DNA of 64,000 nucleotides from Enterococcus_C asini_A (lineage in GTDB: Bacteria; Bacillota; Bacilli; Lactobacillales; Enterococcaceae), in the NCBI RefSeq assembly GCF_031928785.1, contig NZ_JARQAL010000002.1, one strand, 5' to 3'. Position numbers and translations under genes: made by a program. The notes under the pieces were generated by a model. That model made no database searches. It saw nothing but the letters and a program-made list of their open reading frames with translations, and was not told where the DNA came from. Below are positions 34,968-43,577 of this stretch, piece after piece. How positions within the stretch are numbered: the first letter of the stretch is position 1; each line of letters opens with the position of its first letter.

Positions 34968-35399
34968 TTAACTAACCCATTCAATAAGGCTTGGAACGCT
35001 TCCAAAAAAACGCTGTATCTCCACTTGGGCTGCTTCCGGACTATCAGAAGCGTGGATGATGTTTTCTGATTTATTGACGGCAAAGTCTCCTCGAATCGTC
35101 CCGGGAGCAGCCTTTGCGCCGTCAGTAGGGCCTACCATGTTACGCACTAATTGGATAATATTTTCTCCTTCTAAAACTAAATAAACTACCGGCCCAGATG
35201 TCATATAGTCCAAAATTTCTTGGAAGAAAGCTCGCTCTTTCAGATGAGCGTAGTGTTCTCGTGCAACGTCTTCTGTCATATTGTCTAAACGCATTTGGCT
35301 AATTTTTAGACGGCGATCCTCAAAACGTTGTAGGATGCGACCAACCAATTGATGTTTGACGCCATCTGGTTTAATAATCACTAAAGTTTGTTCCATCAT
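34968..35399 (-). CDS. ndk: Nucleoside diphosphate kinase
   Basis: Ndk balances nucleoside triphosphates by phosphate transfer through a histidine. The phospho-accepting His is in NIIHASDSPEAA near residue 118, with IIKPDGVKHQLVG at the N-terminus and GPTDGAKAAPGTIRGDF before the active site. The length of 143 aa is normal. Two ATGs are adjacent; the first is 7 bases after AAAGGGGGG. It is a single gene, convergent with nfo. Confidence 0.96.
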   Translation of the reverse strand: MMEQTLVIIKPDGVKHQLVGRILQRFEDRRLKISQMRLDNMTEDVAREHYAHLKERAFFQEILDYMTSGPVVYLVLEGENIIQLVRNMVGPTDGAKAAPGTIRGDFAVNKSENIIHASDSPEAAQVEIQRFFGSVPSLIEWVS

Positions 35400-35519
35400 G
35401 CTAAAGCCCCCCTTTATTCATATTATTAGCTTACCATGAACAGCTTATAATTGAAAACGGATACAGAGAGCTTTTAAGGATTTCATTTTCTTTCTTGAAA
35501 AATATTTTCTGAAAGTTTG

Positions 35520-35559
35520 TTGACAGTATCTCTGTATAAGTGTATTATATAACTCATAC
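35520..35559 (+). promoter_or_regulatory. Promoter with overlapping inverted-repeat operator for the YtrA-type regulator
   Basis: TTGACA (35520), a 17-base spacer and TATTAT (35543) form a strong promoter. GTATAAGT at 35534 and ACTCATAC at 35552 form an inverted repeat with one mismatch that straddles the -10. This suggests autorepression by the GntR protein encoded directly downstream. Confidence 0.65.
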
Positions 35560-35587
35560 ACAAGGTGGAGTGAAAGGAGGGAGTCAA

Positions 35588-35953
35588 GTGGAGTTTTCCA
35601 ATGAACGACCCATTTATTTACAAATCATGGATTTGATCATTCAACAAATTCTTTCAAAACAACTGCTGCCGGGAGAAAAAGTGCCGGCGGTGAGGAGTTT
35701 AGCCTTATCCTTAGAGACTAATCCCAATACGGTGCAACGAGCTTTACAAGAATTGGAACGAGAGACAATTCTTTATACTCAGCGGGGCAAAGGTCGCTTT
35801 GTTACGGAAGATCAAACATTGCTTTCCCGTCTAGCCGCCAAGCAACGGCAGGAAATCATTGAAGACTATTTAAAAAAAATGACTGAAATTGGGATTGAAC
35901 CATCGGAGGCTTTACTCCAATTACAGGCCTATTTAAAGGAGGGACAATTATGA
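35588..35953 (+). CDS. YtrA-type GntR-family regulator
   Basis: A small repressor with an N-terminal winged helix: PIYLQIMDLIIQQILSKQ, LPGEKVPAVRSLALSLETNPNTVQRALQELE and QRGKGRFV. Only a short helical tail follows, the YtrA subfamily plan. YtrA regulators sit at the head of ABC operons and often respond to cell-wall antibiotics. The start is GTG 35588, 6 bases after AAAGGAGGG. This gives 121 aa. Its stop overlaps the ATPase gene by 4 bases. Confidence 0.9.
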   Translation: MEFSNERPIYLQIMDLIIQQILSKQLLPGEKVPAVRSLALSLETNPNTVQRALQELERETILYTQRGKGRFVTEDQTLLSRLAAKQRQEIIEDYLKKMTEIGIEPSEALLQLQAYLKEGQL

Positions 35954-36672
35954 GTCTAGTGAAAGTAAACCAAGTCTCTTACGCAAAAGGGCGAAAGCAA
36001 ATTGTTAAGGATTTAAATTTTCAATTGGAATCCGGCAAAATTGTAGCTCTACTAGGAGAAAATGGTTCTGGTAAGACAACTATTATCCGTTTATTAGCTG
36101 GTTTAGCCCTTCGTTGGCAAGGAGAAATAACGCTGGGTAATCAAAAGGTAGGTACGGCTACAAAAAGATTTACGGCCTTACTCGCTGATTTAGGCGATTT
36201 TCCCAGCGATTTTTCGGTTCAGCAAGTTTTGGATTTTTACGAAACCATGTATGGAGATTTTGATTTGGGTAAGGCGCAGCAACTTTTAACTTTTATGGAA
36301 TTAGAAAATGAAGATCGGTTAAAAAATCTTTCTCGGGGAAATCGGGAAAAATTAGCTTTAGTGGTGACTTTGAGTCGTAAAGCGCAAATTTATCTATTAG
36401 ATGAACCTTTAAGTGGCATTGATTTATTGTCCCGTGAAAAAATTATCCAGTCTTTAGTGCGCTGGTTTGATGAAGATAGCCTGGTTTTGATCACCACCCA
36501 TCAACTTTCAGAAATTGAAAATATTGTGGATGAAGTCTTGATTTTAAAAGACAAAACTATTGCTTTACAAGCTGATTTGGAGACGATTCGGGAAGAAGAG
36601 GGCATTGGTTTAGAAGAGCTTTACCGTCAAACTATGTTGGAAACAAGGAGGGAAAGTCATGGGCTTTATTAA
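35950..36672 (+). CDS. ABC transporter ATPase (first of two in the operon)
   Basis: Walker A is GENGSGKTT near residue 37. The signature position reads LSRGNREKLALV instead of LSGGQ, a deviation seen in YtrB/bacitracin-type ATPases. Walker B is IYLLDEPLSGIDLLS and the switch His is in TTHQLSE. The length is 240 aa. It is translationally coupled to the regulator upstream and its end overlaps the permease gene by 14 bases. The substrate is unknown; the context suggests export or immunity rather than nutrient import because no binding protein is present. Confidence 0.87.
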   Translation: MSLVKVNQVSYAKGRKQIVKDLNFQLESGKIVALLGENGSGKTTIIRLLAGLALRWQGEITLGNQKVGTATKRFTALLADLGDFPSDFSVQQVLDFYETMYGDFDLGKAQQLLTFMELENEDRLKNLSRGNREKLALVVTLSRKAQIYLLDEPLSGIDLLSREKIIQSLVRWFDEDSLVLITTHQLSEIENIVDEVLILKDKTIALQADLETIREEEGIGLEELYRQTMLETRRESHGLY

Positions 36673-37405
36673 ATTATTCCGCCAGTTTGCCAAAGAACAC
36701 TTGCGCCAGTACTTTATTGGTTGTTTGCTTATCTTATTGGCACAAGTCGGCTTAGTCGTCATGATGCGAGAAGGTTTCGGTGGGGTAAAAGAAGCAATTG
36801 CGGTGGATCCCGAGCTGTTACAAGTAATCTTTATCCTTTGTTTAATCGTCTTTGTGGTGATTGAAAATCTAGGCATCATCAAAAATTGGACAAATCCTCG
36901 CTATCGCATGTTGCCAATTTCTGCAAGTCAGTTTTATTTTGGGAATGTTCTCTTTGCTATTGTTAATCAGTTGTTATTCTTTGGCTTTTTAGTTGCCAGC
37001 TGGTTTATCTGGGCAACTTTATTCTTGCCGATGTTTACTTGGCCTAATTTTTTTAGCTTAGGAGAATTTATGATTGAAATGGCGGCTTTTTCTTGTAGCA
37101 CCACTGTTTTGTGGCAAGGAGCAGTTTTGATCATGCTCAGTATTACCCAACAGTTCTTTACTAAATTACGACCTGTAGTAGGGATTATTTGTTTTATTGG
37201 GATTGGGAGTGTGGATTCTTTCTTTACGAATATTGGACGACGCATTGGTGGACCGTTGCCGACTAGTAGCACGCAGCAATGGCGGCTGTGGTATACGCCC
37301 TTTGAAGTAGTAGCAGCACTACTTTCCATGGGAATTTTCATCGCCCTCAGTATTTATCTCTTGCAACACTATACAGAAGCAGAAAGTAGGAAAAATCATG
37401 TCTGA
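36659..37405 (+). CDS. ABC transporter permease subunit, unrecognised family
   Basis: The 248-residue protein has about six hydrophobic helices, beginning near residues 18-36 (YFIGCLLILLAQVGLVVMM), and no soluble domain. It overlaps the preceding ATPase and the next ATPase (8 bases), so it must be its membrane partner. I do not recognise a specific family beyond the ABC-2-like topology. The start ATG follows AGGAGG inside the upstream gene. Confidence 0.75.
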   Translation: MGFIKLFRQFAKEHLRQYFIGCLLILLAQVGLVVMMREGFGGVKEAIAVDPELLQVIFILCLIVFVVIENLGIIKNWTNPRYRMLPISASQFYFGNVLFAIVNQLLFFGFLVASWFIWATLFLPMFTWPNFFSLGEFMIEMAAFSCSTTVLWQGAVLIMLSITQQFFTKLRPVVGIICFIGIGSVDSFFTNIGRRIGGPLPTSSTQQWRLWYTPFEVVAALLSMGIFIALSIYLLQHYTEAESRKNHV

Positions 37406-38315
37406 AGAAAATGTGCTAGAACTTTCTAATATTTGGAAACGAATCGGCAAAAAAATGATTATTAAAAATGTGGCTTTTTCTGTGGGCAAAGGACAAGTAG
37501 TAGGCCTTTTAGGTCCTAATGGTGCCGGCAAAACCACGTTGATTCGAGTAATTGTGGCGTTGATGCAACTGGATCAAGGAAACATTATGATCAATGGTGA
37601 ATCTTTGACGAAAAATTACAAAGAAGCCATTCAACACGTAGGCGCAATTGTAGAAACCCCCGAATTTTACAATTACATGACCGGCTACGATAACTTAATG
37701 CAGTATGCTCGCATGGCCAAAAAAGAAATTTCTGCAGCTCAAATTCAAAAAGTGGTGAAAGCTGTCCATCTAGAAGAACACATTAATCAAAAAGTGAAGA
37801 CTTATTCACTAGGGATGCGCCAGCGCTTAGGAGTCGCTCAAGCCTTGCTTCACCAGCCAGCTCTCTTAGTCTTAGATGAGCCGATGAATGGTTTGGATCC
37901 AAAAGGGATGCGGGAATTTCGAGAGATGATTTTAGGCTTGCGAGATGAAGGCATTGGGGTGTTGATTTCCAGTCATCAACTAAGTGATATTGAGTTAATT
38001 GCCGATCGGTTGGTCATTATTCAAAAAGGTGAGGTTACTCATCGTGTGTCCATGGATGAAATTCATCATGGACAAGGACAATCAGTGGTGATTGAGACGA
38101 CTGACAATCACAAGGCCCTAGAACTTTTACAACGAGCTGGCTTTGAACAAGTTCAAGAAGAAAAATGTCATTTAATCATTACCAGTGCTACAGATGAACG
38201 AGCCAAGATTGCTCAAGTCATCGTGAATGGGGATATTGGTCTATTAGAAATGACTATGAAACAAAATTCCTTAGAAGATGTTTTCTTGGAGTGGACGGAA
38301 GAAGGAGGATTATAA
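37398..38315 (+). CDS. ABC transporter ATPase, BcrA/drug-export type
   Basis: Walker A is GPNGAGKTT near residue 42, the signature region is YSLGMRQRLGVAQAL, and Walker B is LLVLDEPMNGLDP with SSHQLSD. A C-terminal extension of about 90 residues is typical of BcrA-like ATPases, which export bacitracin and related peptides or give immunity. The length is 305 aa. It is the fourth gene of the operon and lies one base before its permease gene. Confidence 0.87.
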   Translation: MSEENVLELSNIWKRIGKKMIIKNVAFSVGKGQVVGLLGPNGAGKTTLIRVIVALMQLDQGNIMINGESLTKNYKEAIQHVGAIVETPEFYNYMTGYDNLMQYARMAKKEISAAQIQKVVKAVHLEEHINQKVKTYSLGMRQRLGVAQALLHQPALLVLDEPMNGLDPKGMREFREMILGLRDEGIGVLISSHQLSDIELIADRLVIIQKGEVTHRVSMDEIHHGQGQSVVIETTDNHKALELLQRAGFEQVQEEKCHLIITSATDERAKIAQVIVNGDIGLLEMTMKQNSLEDVFLEWTEEGGL

Positions 38316-38316
38316 A

Positions 38317-39114
38317 ATGTTGCAATTAATCAAAAATGAATGGATTAAACTCGCCAAAAAACTTTCCACTTGGATTATGTTGGCTATCTTAGTTGGCTTA
38401 ACGATAGGAATCACTGTGATTATTAAAGTGGCTAATCCGGAAGCAATGAAAGCAAACGATCTCTTTGCTACCTTGACAGATATGACTTCCTTTTTAAATC
38501 TCTTTGTCGTCGTGGTAGCAGCCTCTTCAATTGCGGAAGAATTTTCTCGGGGAACGATTAAATTTCTTTTGATTCGCCCTTATTCCCGGACCCAGATTTT
38601 TGCTGCTAAATTTATGAACTCTCTCTTGTTTGCCATCTTAGGAACGGTGGTTTTAGGGATCACGAGTTTTGTTTCCGCCAATCTGATTTTAAAAAGTCAG
38701 TCTCCTTTGGCTGTTATGACAAGTTATGGCACTTGGTCAGCTTTGCAAGTGGCGCTGGTGACCGCCTTTGTAAATCTAATTTTAGTGATTTTGTATTTGA
38801 CCATTACCATGTTTATTTCAGCCACCATGCGTTCTCAAGCTATGGCAGTGGGCTTAGGCGTGGGAGTACTCTTTGGCAGTTCCTTGGTTAACAGTTTCTT
38901 AGCAATCGGTATTGCAAAATATCCTTGGCTTAAATGGAATCTCTTTAATACATTGAATATCCGTGAGACAATTCCCCAATTAGCGGGAATAAAATTAGAT
39001 TCCTATTTCACGCTAGACTTTTGGCAATCTCTGGGGGCATTAGGGATTTACAGTGTTTTATTTTACTTCTTTGCCAACTGGATTTTCAGTGCTAGAGACG
39101 TAGCGTTAAGTTAA
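38317..39114 (+). CDS. ABC-2 type permease
   Basis: The membrane partner of the preceding ATPase has six hydrophobic segments. The ABC-2 hallmark region is SIAEEFSRGTIKFLLIRPYSRTQ near residue 75, as in BcrB and similar exporters. The start ATG 38317 (MLQLIKNEWIKLAKKL) follows AAGGAGG; an ATG at 38278 lies inside the ATPase gene with no site. This gives 265 aa. It is the last gene of the YtrA-type operon. Confidence 0.88.
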   Translation: MLQLIKNEWIKLAKKLSTWIMLAILVGLTIGITVIIKVANPEAMKANDLFATLTDMTSFLNLFVVVVAASSIAEEFSRGTIKFLLIRPYSRTQIFAAKFMNSLLFAILGTVVLGITSFVSANLILKSQSPLAVMTSYGTWSALQVALVTAFVNLILVILYLTITMFISATMRSQAMAVGLGVGVLFGSSLVNSFLAIGIAKYPWLKWNLFNTLNIRETIPQLAGIKLDSYFTLDFWQSLGALGIYSVLFYFFANWIFSARDVALS

Positions 39115-39120
39115 TGAATC

Positions 39121-39167
39121 GGTATTTTGGGTGATTGACAGGAAATTCCCAAAATACCTTTTCTTTT
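39121..39167 (+). terminator. Terminator of the YtrA-ABC operon
   Basis: GGTATTTTGGG pairs perfectly with CCCAAAATACC around a 16-base loop, followed by TTTTCTTTT. Confidence 0.85.
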
Positions 39168-39248
39168 AGCGCGTTTTCTAGTAGAATTACTAATTGGAAT
39201 GTGGTTTGGCTAAGTCCAGACTAGAATTATGGGAAAGGAGCGATTGCT

Positions 39249-39485
39249 ATGGTTTCAACACCTCTTGTAGTAGTATTTGTAGTTATTGGTGCATTATTAG
39301 GCGCAGTGGGCGGCTTTTTCCTTGCCCGTAAATATATGCAAGATTATTTTGAAAAAAATCCTCCCGTTAATGAGGACATGTTACGCACAATGATGATGTC
39401 AATGGGGCAAAAGCCTTCAGAGAAAAAAATTCGTCAAATGATGCAACAGATGAAGTCACAAAACAGCACTTCCAAAAAGAAGTAA
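39249..39485 (+). CDS. yneF: YneF family (UPF0154) membrane protein
   Basis: This 78-residue protein has one N-terminal membrane helix (LVVVFVVIGALLGAVGGFFLARKYM) followed by the conserved family motif NPPVNEDMLRTMMMSMGQKPSEKKI and a Met/Gln/Lys-rich tail. The function is not established. It stands alone with a GGAGCG ribosome site and its own terminator. Confidence 0.92.
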   Translation: MVSTPLVVVFVVIGALLGAVGGFFLARKYMQDYFEKNPPVNEDMLRTMMMSMGQKPSEKKIRQMMQQMKSQNSTSKKK

Positions 39486-39503
39486 ACGGTGACTTTTTTG
39501 TAG

Positions 39504-39533
39504 AAACGGGCCGATTTTGTGGTCCGTTTTTTT
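39504..39533 (+). terminator. Terminator of yneF
   Basis: AAACGGGCC pairs with GGTCCGTTT (one G-T pair), followed by seven T residues. Confidence 0.85.
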
Positions 39534-39598
39534 GTGCTTTCAACAAGACTAGTAATGGGATGGGGAAAGATTATGAGTAAAAGAAAGGGAGGGGAATC

Positions 39599-41350
39599 AT
39601 GTCGATATTTCGTAAGTTAGGCTGGTTTTTTAAACAAGAAAAACGCTCTTATACCATTGGGATTACCTCGTTGATTCTCGTAGCGTTTTTGCAATTGATT
39701 CCGCCAAAAGTAATTGGCATTATTATTGACACGATCGCTGACGGAAAATTAAAGATACAAACCGTTTTATTTTGGGTGGTTATTTTAGTTTTGGCAGCCA
39801 TTGGCCAATATGTTTTTCGCTATGTGTGGCGAACCCATATTTGGGGCAGTGCTGCTCGCTTGGAAAAAGATTTGCGCCGGCAGCTTTTTGATCATTTTAC
39901 GAAGATGGACCATGTTTTTTATCAAGAACACCGCACTGGCGATTTGATGGCCCATGCTACTAATGACTTAAATGCCATTCAAAACGTAGCGGGGGCTGGG
40001 ATTTTAACCTTTGTGGATTCCTTTATTACCGGTGGCGCAACGGTGGTGGCGATGTTGCTTTTTGTGGATTGGCGTTTAACGTTGATTGCATTGATTCCCA
40101 TGCCTTTTTTAGGATTGACTTCCCGGGTTTTGGGCTCTAAACTGCACGATGCTTTCAGAGAAGCTCAAGAAGCATTTTCCACCATTAATGATAAAACCCA
40201 AGAAAGTATTACGGGAATCAAAGTAATCAAAACCTTTGGGCAAGAACAAGAAGACATTGCCGATTTTCAAGGTCAAATCGACAATGCGATTGTGAAAAAT
40301 CGCCGCGTTAATTTTTTAGATGCACTGTTTGACCCTTTTATTACCCTCATTATTGGTTTGAGCTATGTATTGACGATTATTGTTGGTGGTAATTTTATTA
40401 TGAAAGATATTATTACCATTGGGCAGTTAGTATCATTCATCAGCTATATTGGCATGTTGGTTTGGCCGATGTTTGCCATTGGTCGTCTATTCAATGTGTT
40501 GGAACGAGGCAATGCGAGTTATGACCGGGTTTCAGAATTGTTAGGAAAAAAGACTCATATTAAATTGAATCCTAAAGCCCAGGACACACCAGCTAGGGGA
40601 GGATTAAATGTGGAAATTGCCAAATTTCAGTATCCCGATGATGAAAGCCCCGCCTTATCTCAAATAAAATTTACTTTAGCAGAAGGGGAAACCATTGGGA
40701 TTGTCGGACGAACGGGTGCAGGAAAGACCACTTTGATGAAATTGTTACTGCGGCAATATGACGATTACCAAGGTCAAATTGTCTATGGGGCAATTGATAG
40801 CAAAGATTACACCTTAGATGCCCTTTTGCATTCCATTGGCTATGTCCCTCAAGATCATTTCTTATTTTCCATGACGATTCGGGATAATATTCGCTTTGCC
40901 AATTCAACAGCAAGTCAAGCACAAGTGGAGGCAGCAGCTCGGTTAGCAGCGATTCATGAAGACATTGAAGCTTTGCCTAATGGTTATGACACCATGGTTG
41001 GCGAGCGTGGTGTTTCTTTATCTGGAGGCCAAAAACAGCGGGTTTCCATTGCTAGAGCTTTACTAGTAGAACCAGAATTATTGATTTTAGATGATGCTCT
41101 ATCTGCGGTGGATGCCACTACAGAAGAAGCGATTTTGAGTGGTTTGAAAGAAGTTCGGGCCTCTAAGACTACGATTATTTCTGCCCATCGCTTAAGCTCT
41201 GTCATGCACGCCAAAGAAATCCTTGTCTTAGACGAAGGCAAGATAATTGAACGAGGAAGTCATGAAGAGCTACTAGCCTTAGAAGGTTGGTATAAGAAAA
41301 TGTGGGAGCGACAACAATTAGAAGCCAAAATAGAAGGAGGGGTTCAGTAA
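39599..41350 (+). CDS. Heterodimeric multidrug ABC exporter, subunit with degenerate ATP site
   Basis: This is a type IV ABC half-transporter: six membrane helices to about residue 310, then an ATPase domain. Walker A is GRTGAGKTT, the signature is LSGGQKQR, but Walker B ends in LILDDALSAVD, with Asp in place of the catalytic Glu. That loss is the hallmark of the non-hydrolysing site in heterodimers such as BmrCD, LmrCD and enterococcal EfrCD. The length is 583 aa. The next gene overlaps by one base and encodes the complementary subunit. Drug range cannot be read from sequence. Confidence 0.92.
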   Translation: MSIFRKLGWFFKQEKRSYTIGITSLILVAFLQLIPPKVIGIIIDTIADGKLKIQTVLFWVVILVLAAIGQYVFRYVWRTHIWGSAARLEKDLRRQLFDHFTKMDHVFYQEHRTGDLMAHATNDLNAIQNVAGAGILTFVDSFITGGATVVAMLLFVDWRLTLIALIPMPFLGLTSRVLGSKLHDAFREAQEAFSTINDKTQESITGIKVIKTFGQEQEDIADFQGQIDNAIVKNRRVNFLDALFDPFITLIIGLSYVLTIIVGGNFIMKDIITIGQLVSFISYIGMLVWPMFAIGRLFNVLERGNASYDRVSELLGKKTHIKLNPKAQDTPARGGLNVEIAKFQYPDDESPALSQIKFTLAEGETIGIVGRTGAGKTTLMKLLLRQYDDYQGQIVYGAIDSKDYTLDALLHSIGYVPQDHFLFSMTIRDNIRFANSTASQAQVEAAARLAAIHEDIEALPNGYDTMVGERGVSLSGGQKQRVSIARALLVEPELLILDDALSAVDATTEEAILSGLKEVRASKTTIISAHRLSSVMHAKEILVLDEGKIIERGSHEELLALEGWYKKMWERQQLEAKIEGGVQ

Positions 41351-43134
41351 TGGAAAAACATCAATCTGAATGGAGTAAGTCGATTCCTTTTAGTGAACAA
41401 AAAGTGATTATAAAACGCATGTTTACCTTTGCGAAACCATTTAGAAAAACCTTCTATGGGGCGATTGTTTTTGCTCTATTGCTTTCGGTGGTAAATATCA
41501 TTATGCCGCGGATTATTCAAACGTTTATGGATAATTATTTGACCCCGAAAACGGCTACTCAGTCGGTGATTTACTTTTTTGCAGCGCTGTATCTTTTTGG
41601 CGTATTAATGAAGGCGGTCATTTGGTTTTTCCAATGGTTTTTGTACTCCATGGCATCTTTACAAACTTTTCAATACATTCGAGTGAAGCTGTTTGAAAAA
41701 TTGCATACGCTGGGTATGCGTTACTTTGACCAAACGCCTGCCGGTTCCATTGTTTCTCGGGTTTCCAATGACACAGAAACTCTCTTTGATTTTTGGCATG
41801 TATTTTTAATGTTATTAACTGGTCTTTTCGCTGTGGGTTCTTCTTTTGTCGCCATGTTTATGATTGCACCTGAGATTGCGGTGGTGAATTTGATTTTCTT
41901 ACCCATTCTTTTAGTTGTAATCTGGTATTATCAAAAATTCAGCTCGGTGATTTATCGAAATATGCGGGAAAAACTCAGTCAGTTGAATACCAAGCTAAAC
42001 GAGTCGATTTCGGGCATGACGATTATCCAACAATTTCGCCAAGAAGCTCGAGTGAACGAAGAATTTGAAGCGATTAATGAGGACTATTTACACACTCGTT
42101 ACGCAATGATCAAAACGAACTCACTATTACTAGCACCCATTATTAATTTGCTTTACGCCATTGCTGTAGCTATGAGTTTAACTTTGTTTGGTTTTGATGC
42201 GTTACACTCTCCTGTGGAAGTAGGCTTGATCTATGCCTTTACCACTTATGTTCAAGGCTTTTTCAATCCCATGAACCAAATGATGGACTTTCTTTCTGTC
42301 TTCACGGATGGTGTGGTGGCAGCCAGCCGGATTTTAAAGATCATGGATGAAACAGAAGTTACCCCGCAGCAAAATCCCGGAGCCGATAAAAAGATAAGCT
42401 TAGGGAAAATTGAGTTTCGCAATGTGAGTTTTTCTTATGATGGGCAAAATGATGTCTTAAAAAATATTTCTTTTGTGGCAAATCCCGGAGAAACGGTGGC
42501 TTTAGTCGGACATACAGGTAGTGGGAAAAGTTCGATTATCAATGTGCTCATGCGCTTTTATGAATTTGGACAAGGACAAATTTTGATTGATGACGAGGAT
42601 ATTCGGAATTTTCCCATTGAAGAACTACGGGAAAAACTGGGGCTCGTCTTACAAGATGCCTTTATGTTTTATGGCGATATCAGTGACAATATTCGTTTAT
42701 TAAACAAAGACATCACCGATGAAGAAATCGTAGAAGCAGCAACGTTTGTTCAAGCAGATCATTTTATACGGGAGCTTCCCGGTGGCTATCATGCCAAAGT
42801 TATTGAACGAGGAGCCAGTTATTCCAGTGGTCAGCGCCAATTATTATCTTTTGCCCGTACCATGGTGACCAAGCCTAAAATTTTAATTTTAGACGAAGCC
42901 ACCGCAAATATTGATACGGAAACAGAAGGCCTGATTCAAGAAGGCTTAGCCAATATGCGTCAAGGTCGAACAACGATTGCCATTGCCCACCGCTTGTCTA
43001 CCATTCGAGATGCCAATTTAATCTTGGTTTTGGATAAGGGACGAATTGTGGAGCGAGGGACTCATCAAGCATTACTGGCACAAGGTGGACTTTACGGGGA
43101 TATGTATAAGCTACAAAGTTCTGAAGAAGGTTGA
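41350..43134 (+). CDS. Heterodimeric multidrug ABC exporter, catalytic subunit
   Basis: Six membrane helices are followed by an ATPase domain with Walker A GHTGSGKSS, intact Walker B ILILDEATANID, and the switch His in AHRLST. The signature is altered to YSSGQRQ in place of LSGGQ. This complements the partner: its deviant signature and the partner's Asp line the same degenerate site. The start ATG 41350 overlaps the preceding stop (TAATG) and follows AAGGAGGGG; an ATG at 41302 lies inside the upstream gene. The length is 594 aa. Confidence 0.92.
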   Translation: MEKHQSEWSKSIPFSEQKVIIKRMFTFAKPFRKTFYGAIVFALLLSVVNIIMPRIIQTFMDNYLTPKTATQSVIYFFAALYLFGVLMKAVIWFFQWFLYSMASLQTFQYIRVKLFEKLHTLGMRYFDQTPAGSIVSRVSNDTETLFDFWHVFLMLLTGLFAVGSSFVAMFMIAPEIAVVNLIFLPILLVVIWYYQKFSSVIYRNMREKLSQLNTKLNESISGMTIIQQFRQEARVNEEFEAINEDYLHTRYAMIKTNSLLLAPIINLLYAIAVAMSLTLFGFDALHSPVEVGLIYAFTTYVQGFFNPMNQMMDFLSVFTDGVVAASRILKIMDETEVTPQQNPGADKKISLGKIEFRNVSFSYDGQNDVLKNISFVANPGETVALVGHTGSGKSSIINVLMRFYEFGQGQILIDDEDIRNFPIEELREKLGLVLQDAFMFYGDISDNIRLLNKDITDEEIVEAATFVQADHFIRELPGGYHAKVIERGASYSSGQRQLLSFARTMVTKPKILILDEATANIDTETEGLIQEGLANMRQGRTTIAIAHRLSTIRDANLILVLDKGRIVERGTHQALLAQGGLYGDMYKLQSSEEG

Positions 43135-43192
43135 AAGACTGTTAGTTCTAGGATTTTTACAGAACAAGTCGAGTAAAGTCAACTACTCAAAA

Positions 43193-43222
43193 AATCCGGG
43201 TTTTTTTGTCTCGGATTTTTTT
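43193..43222 (+). terminator. Terminator of the ABC exporter pair
   Basis: AATCCG pairs with CGGATT, followed by seven T residues. A longer outer stem (CTACTCAAAAAA with TTTTTTGAGTAG) encloses it. Confidence 0.75.
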
Positions 43223-43305
43223 GAGTAGTAAGAGGAAAAAATGAGCGTTTCTCATAAAATGCTTGGAAGGAAATAAAAAAGATTACAAAAAAATTTATTA
43301 TTTTG

Positions 43306-43334
43306 TTGACAGCGTTTTCTTTTGTTGTTAAGAT
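43306..43334 (+). promoter_or_regulatory. bgl promoter overlapped by a cre site
   Basis: TTGACA, a 17-base spacer and TAAGAT form the promoter. TTGACAGCGTTTTCT (43306-43320) matches the cre consensus WTGNAANCGNWNNCW at all but one position and covers the -35, so CcpA with HPr-Ser-P should block it in glucose. Confidence 0.75.
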
Positions 43335-43362
43335 AAACGTGTTAATTGAATAGGCAAATTAT

Positions 43363-43391
43363 GGATAGTGATTGTGCAAACAAGCTAAACC
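43363..43391 (+). promoter_or_regulatory. RAT antiterminator target for LicT/BglG
   Basis: The 29-base element begins GGATAGTGATTGTGC, ends AAGCTAAACC and resembles the RNA antiterminator targets of BglG-family proteins (typical GGATTGTTACTG ... GGCAAAACC). Its 3' end overlaps the terminator that follows, the arrangement needed for mutually exclusive folding. Confidence 0.85.
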
Positions 43392-43436
43392 TGATGAACA
43401 CACCTTTATTTCGTGTGGGTTCATTGGGTTTTTTCT
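43388..43436 (+). terminator. Conditional terminator of the bgl operon
   Basis: AACC, ATGAAC and ACAC pair with GTGT, GTTCAT and GGGTT with small bulges around a loop, ending in six T residues. Formation of the RAT structure removes its 5' arm. The remaining bases to licT (43437-43577) hold no recognised gene. Confidence 0.82.
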
Positions 43437-43577
43437 ATGCACTAAAAGGAGGGGAGAAAAGAAGGACGCAATTTTTTGGAAGCGTTGACATCACCGACGT
43501 TGTTATTTATCATTAAATTATAATAAAAATGAACAAATGATGAATAATGTATTGGAAAGGAGGTCGGTGAAGCATTT

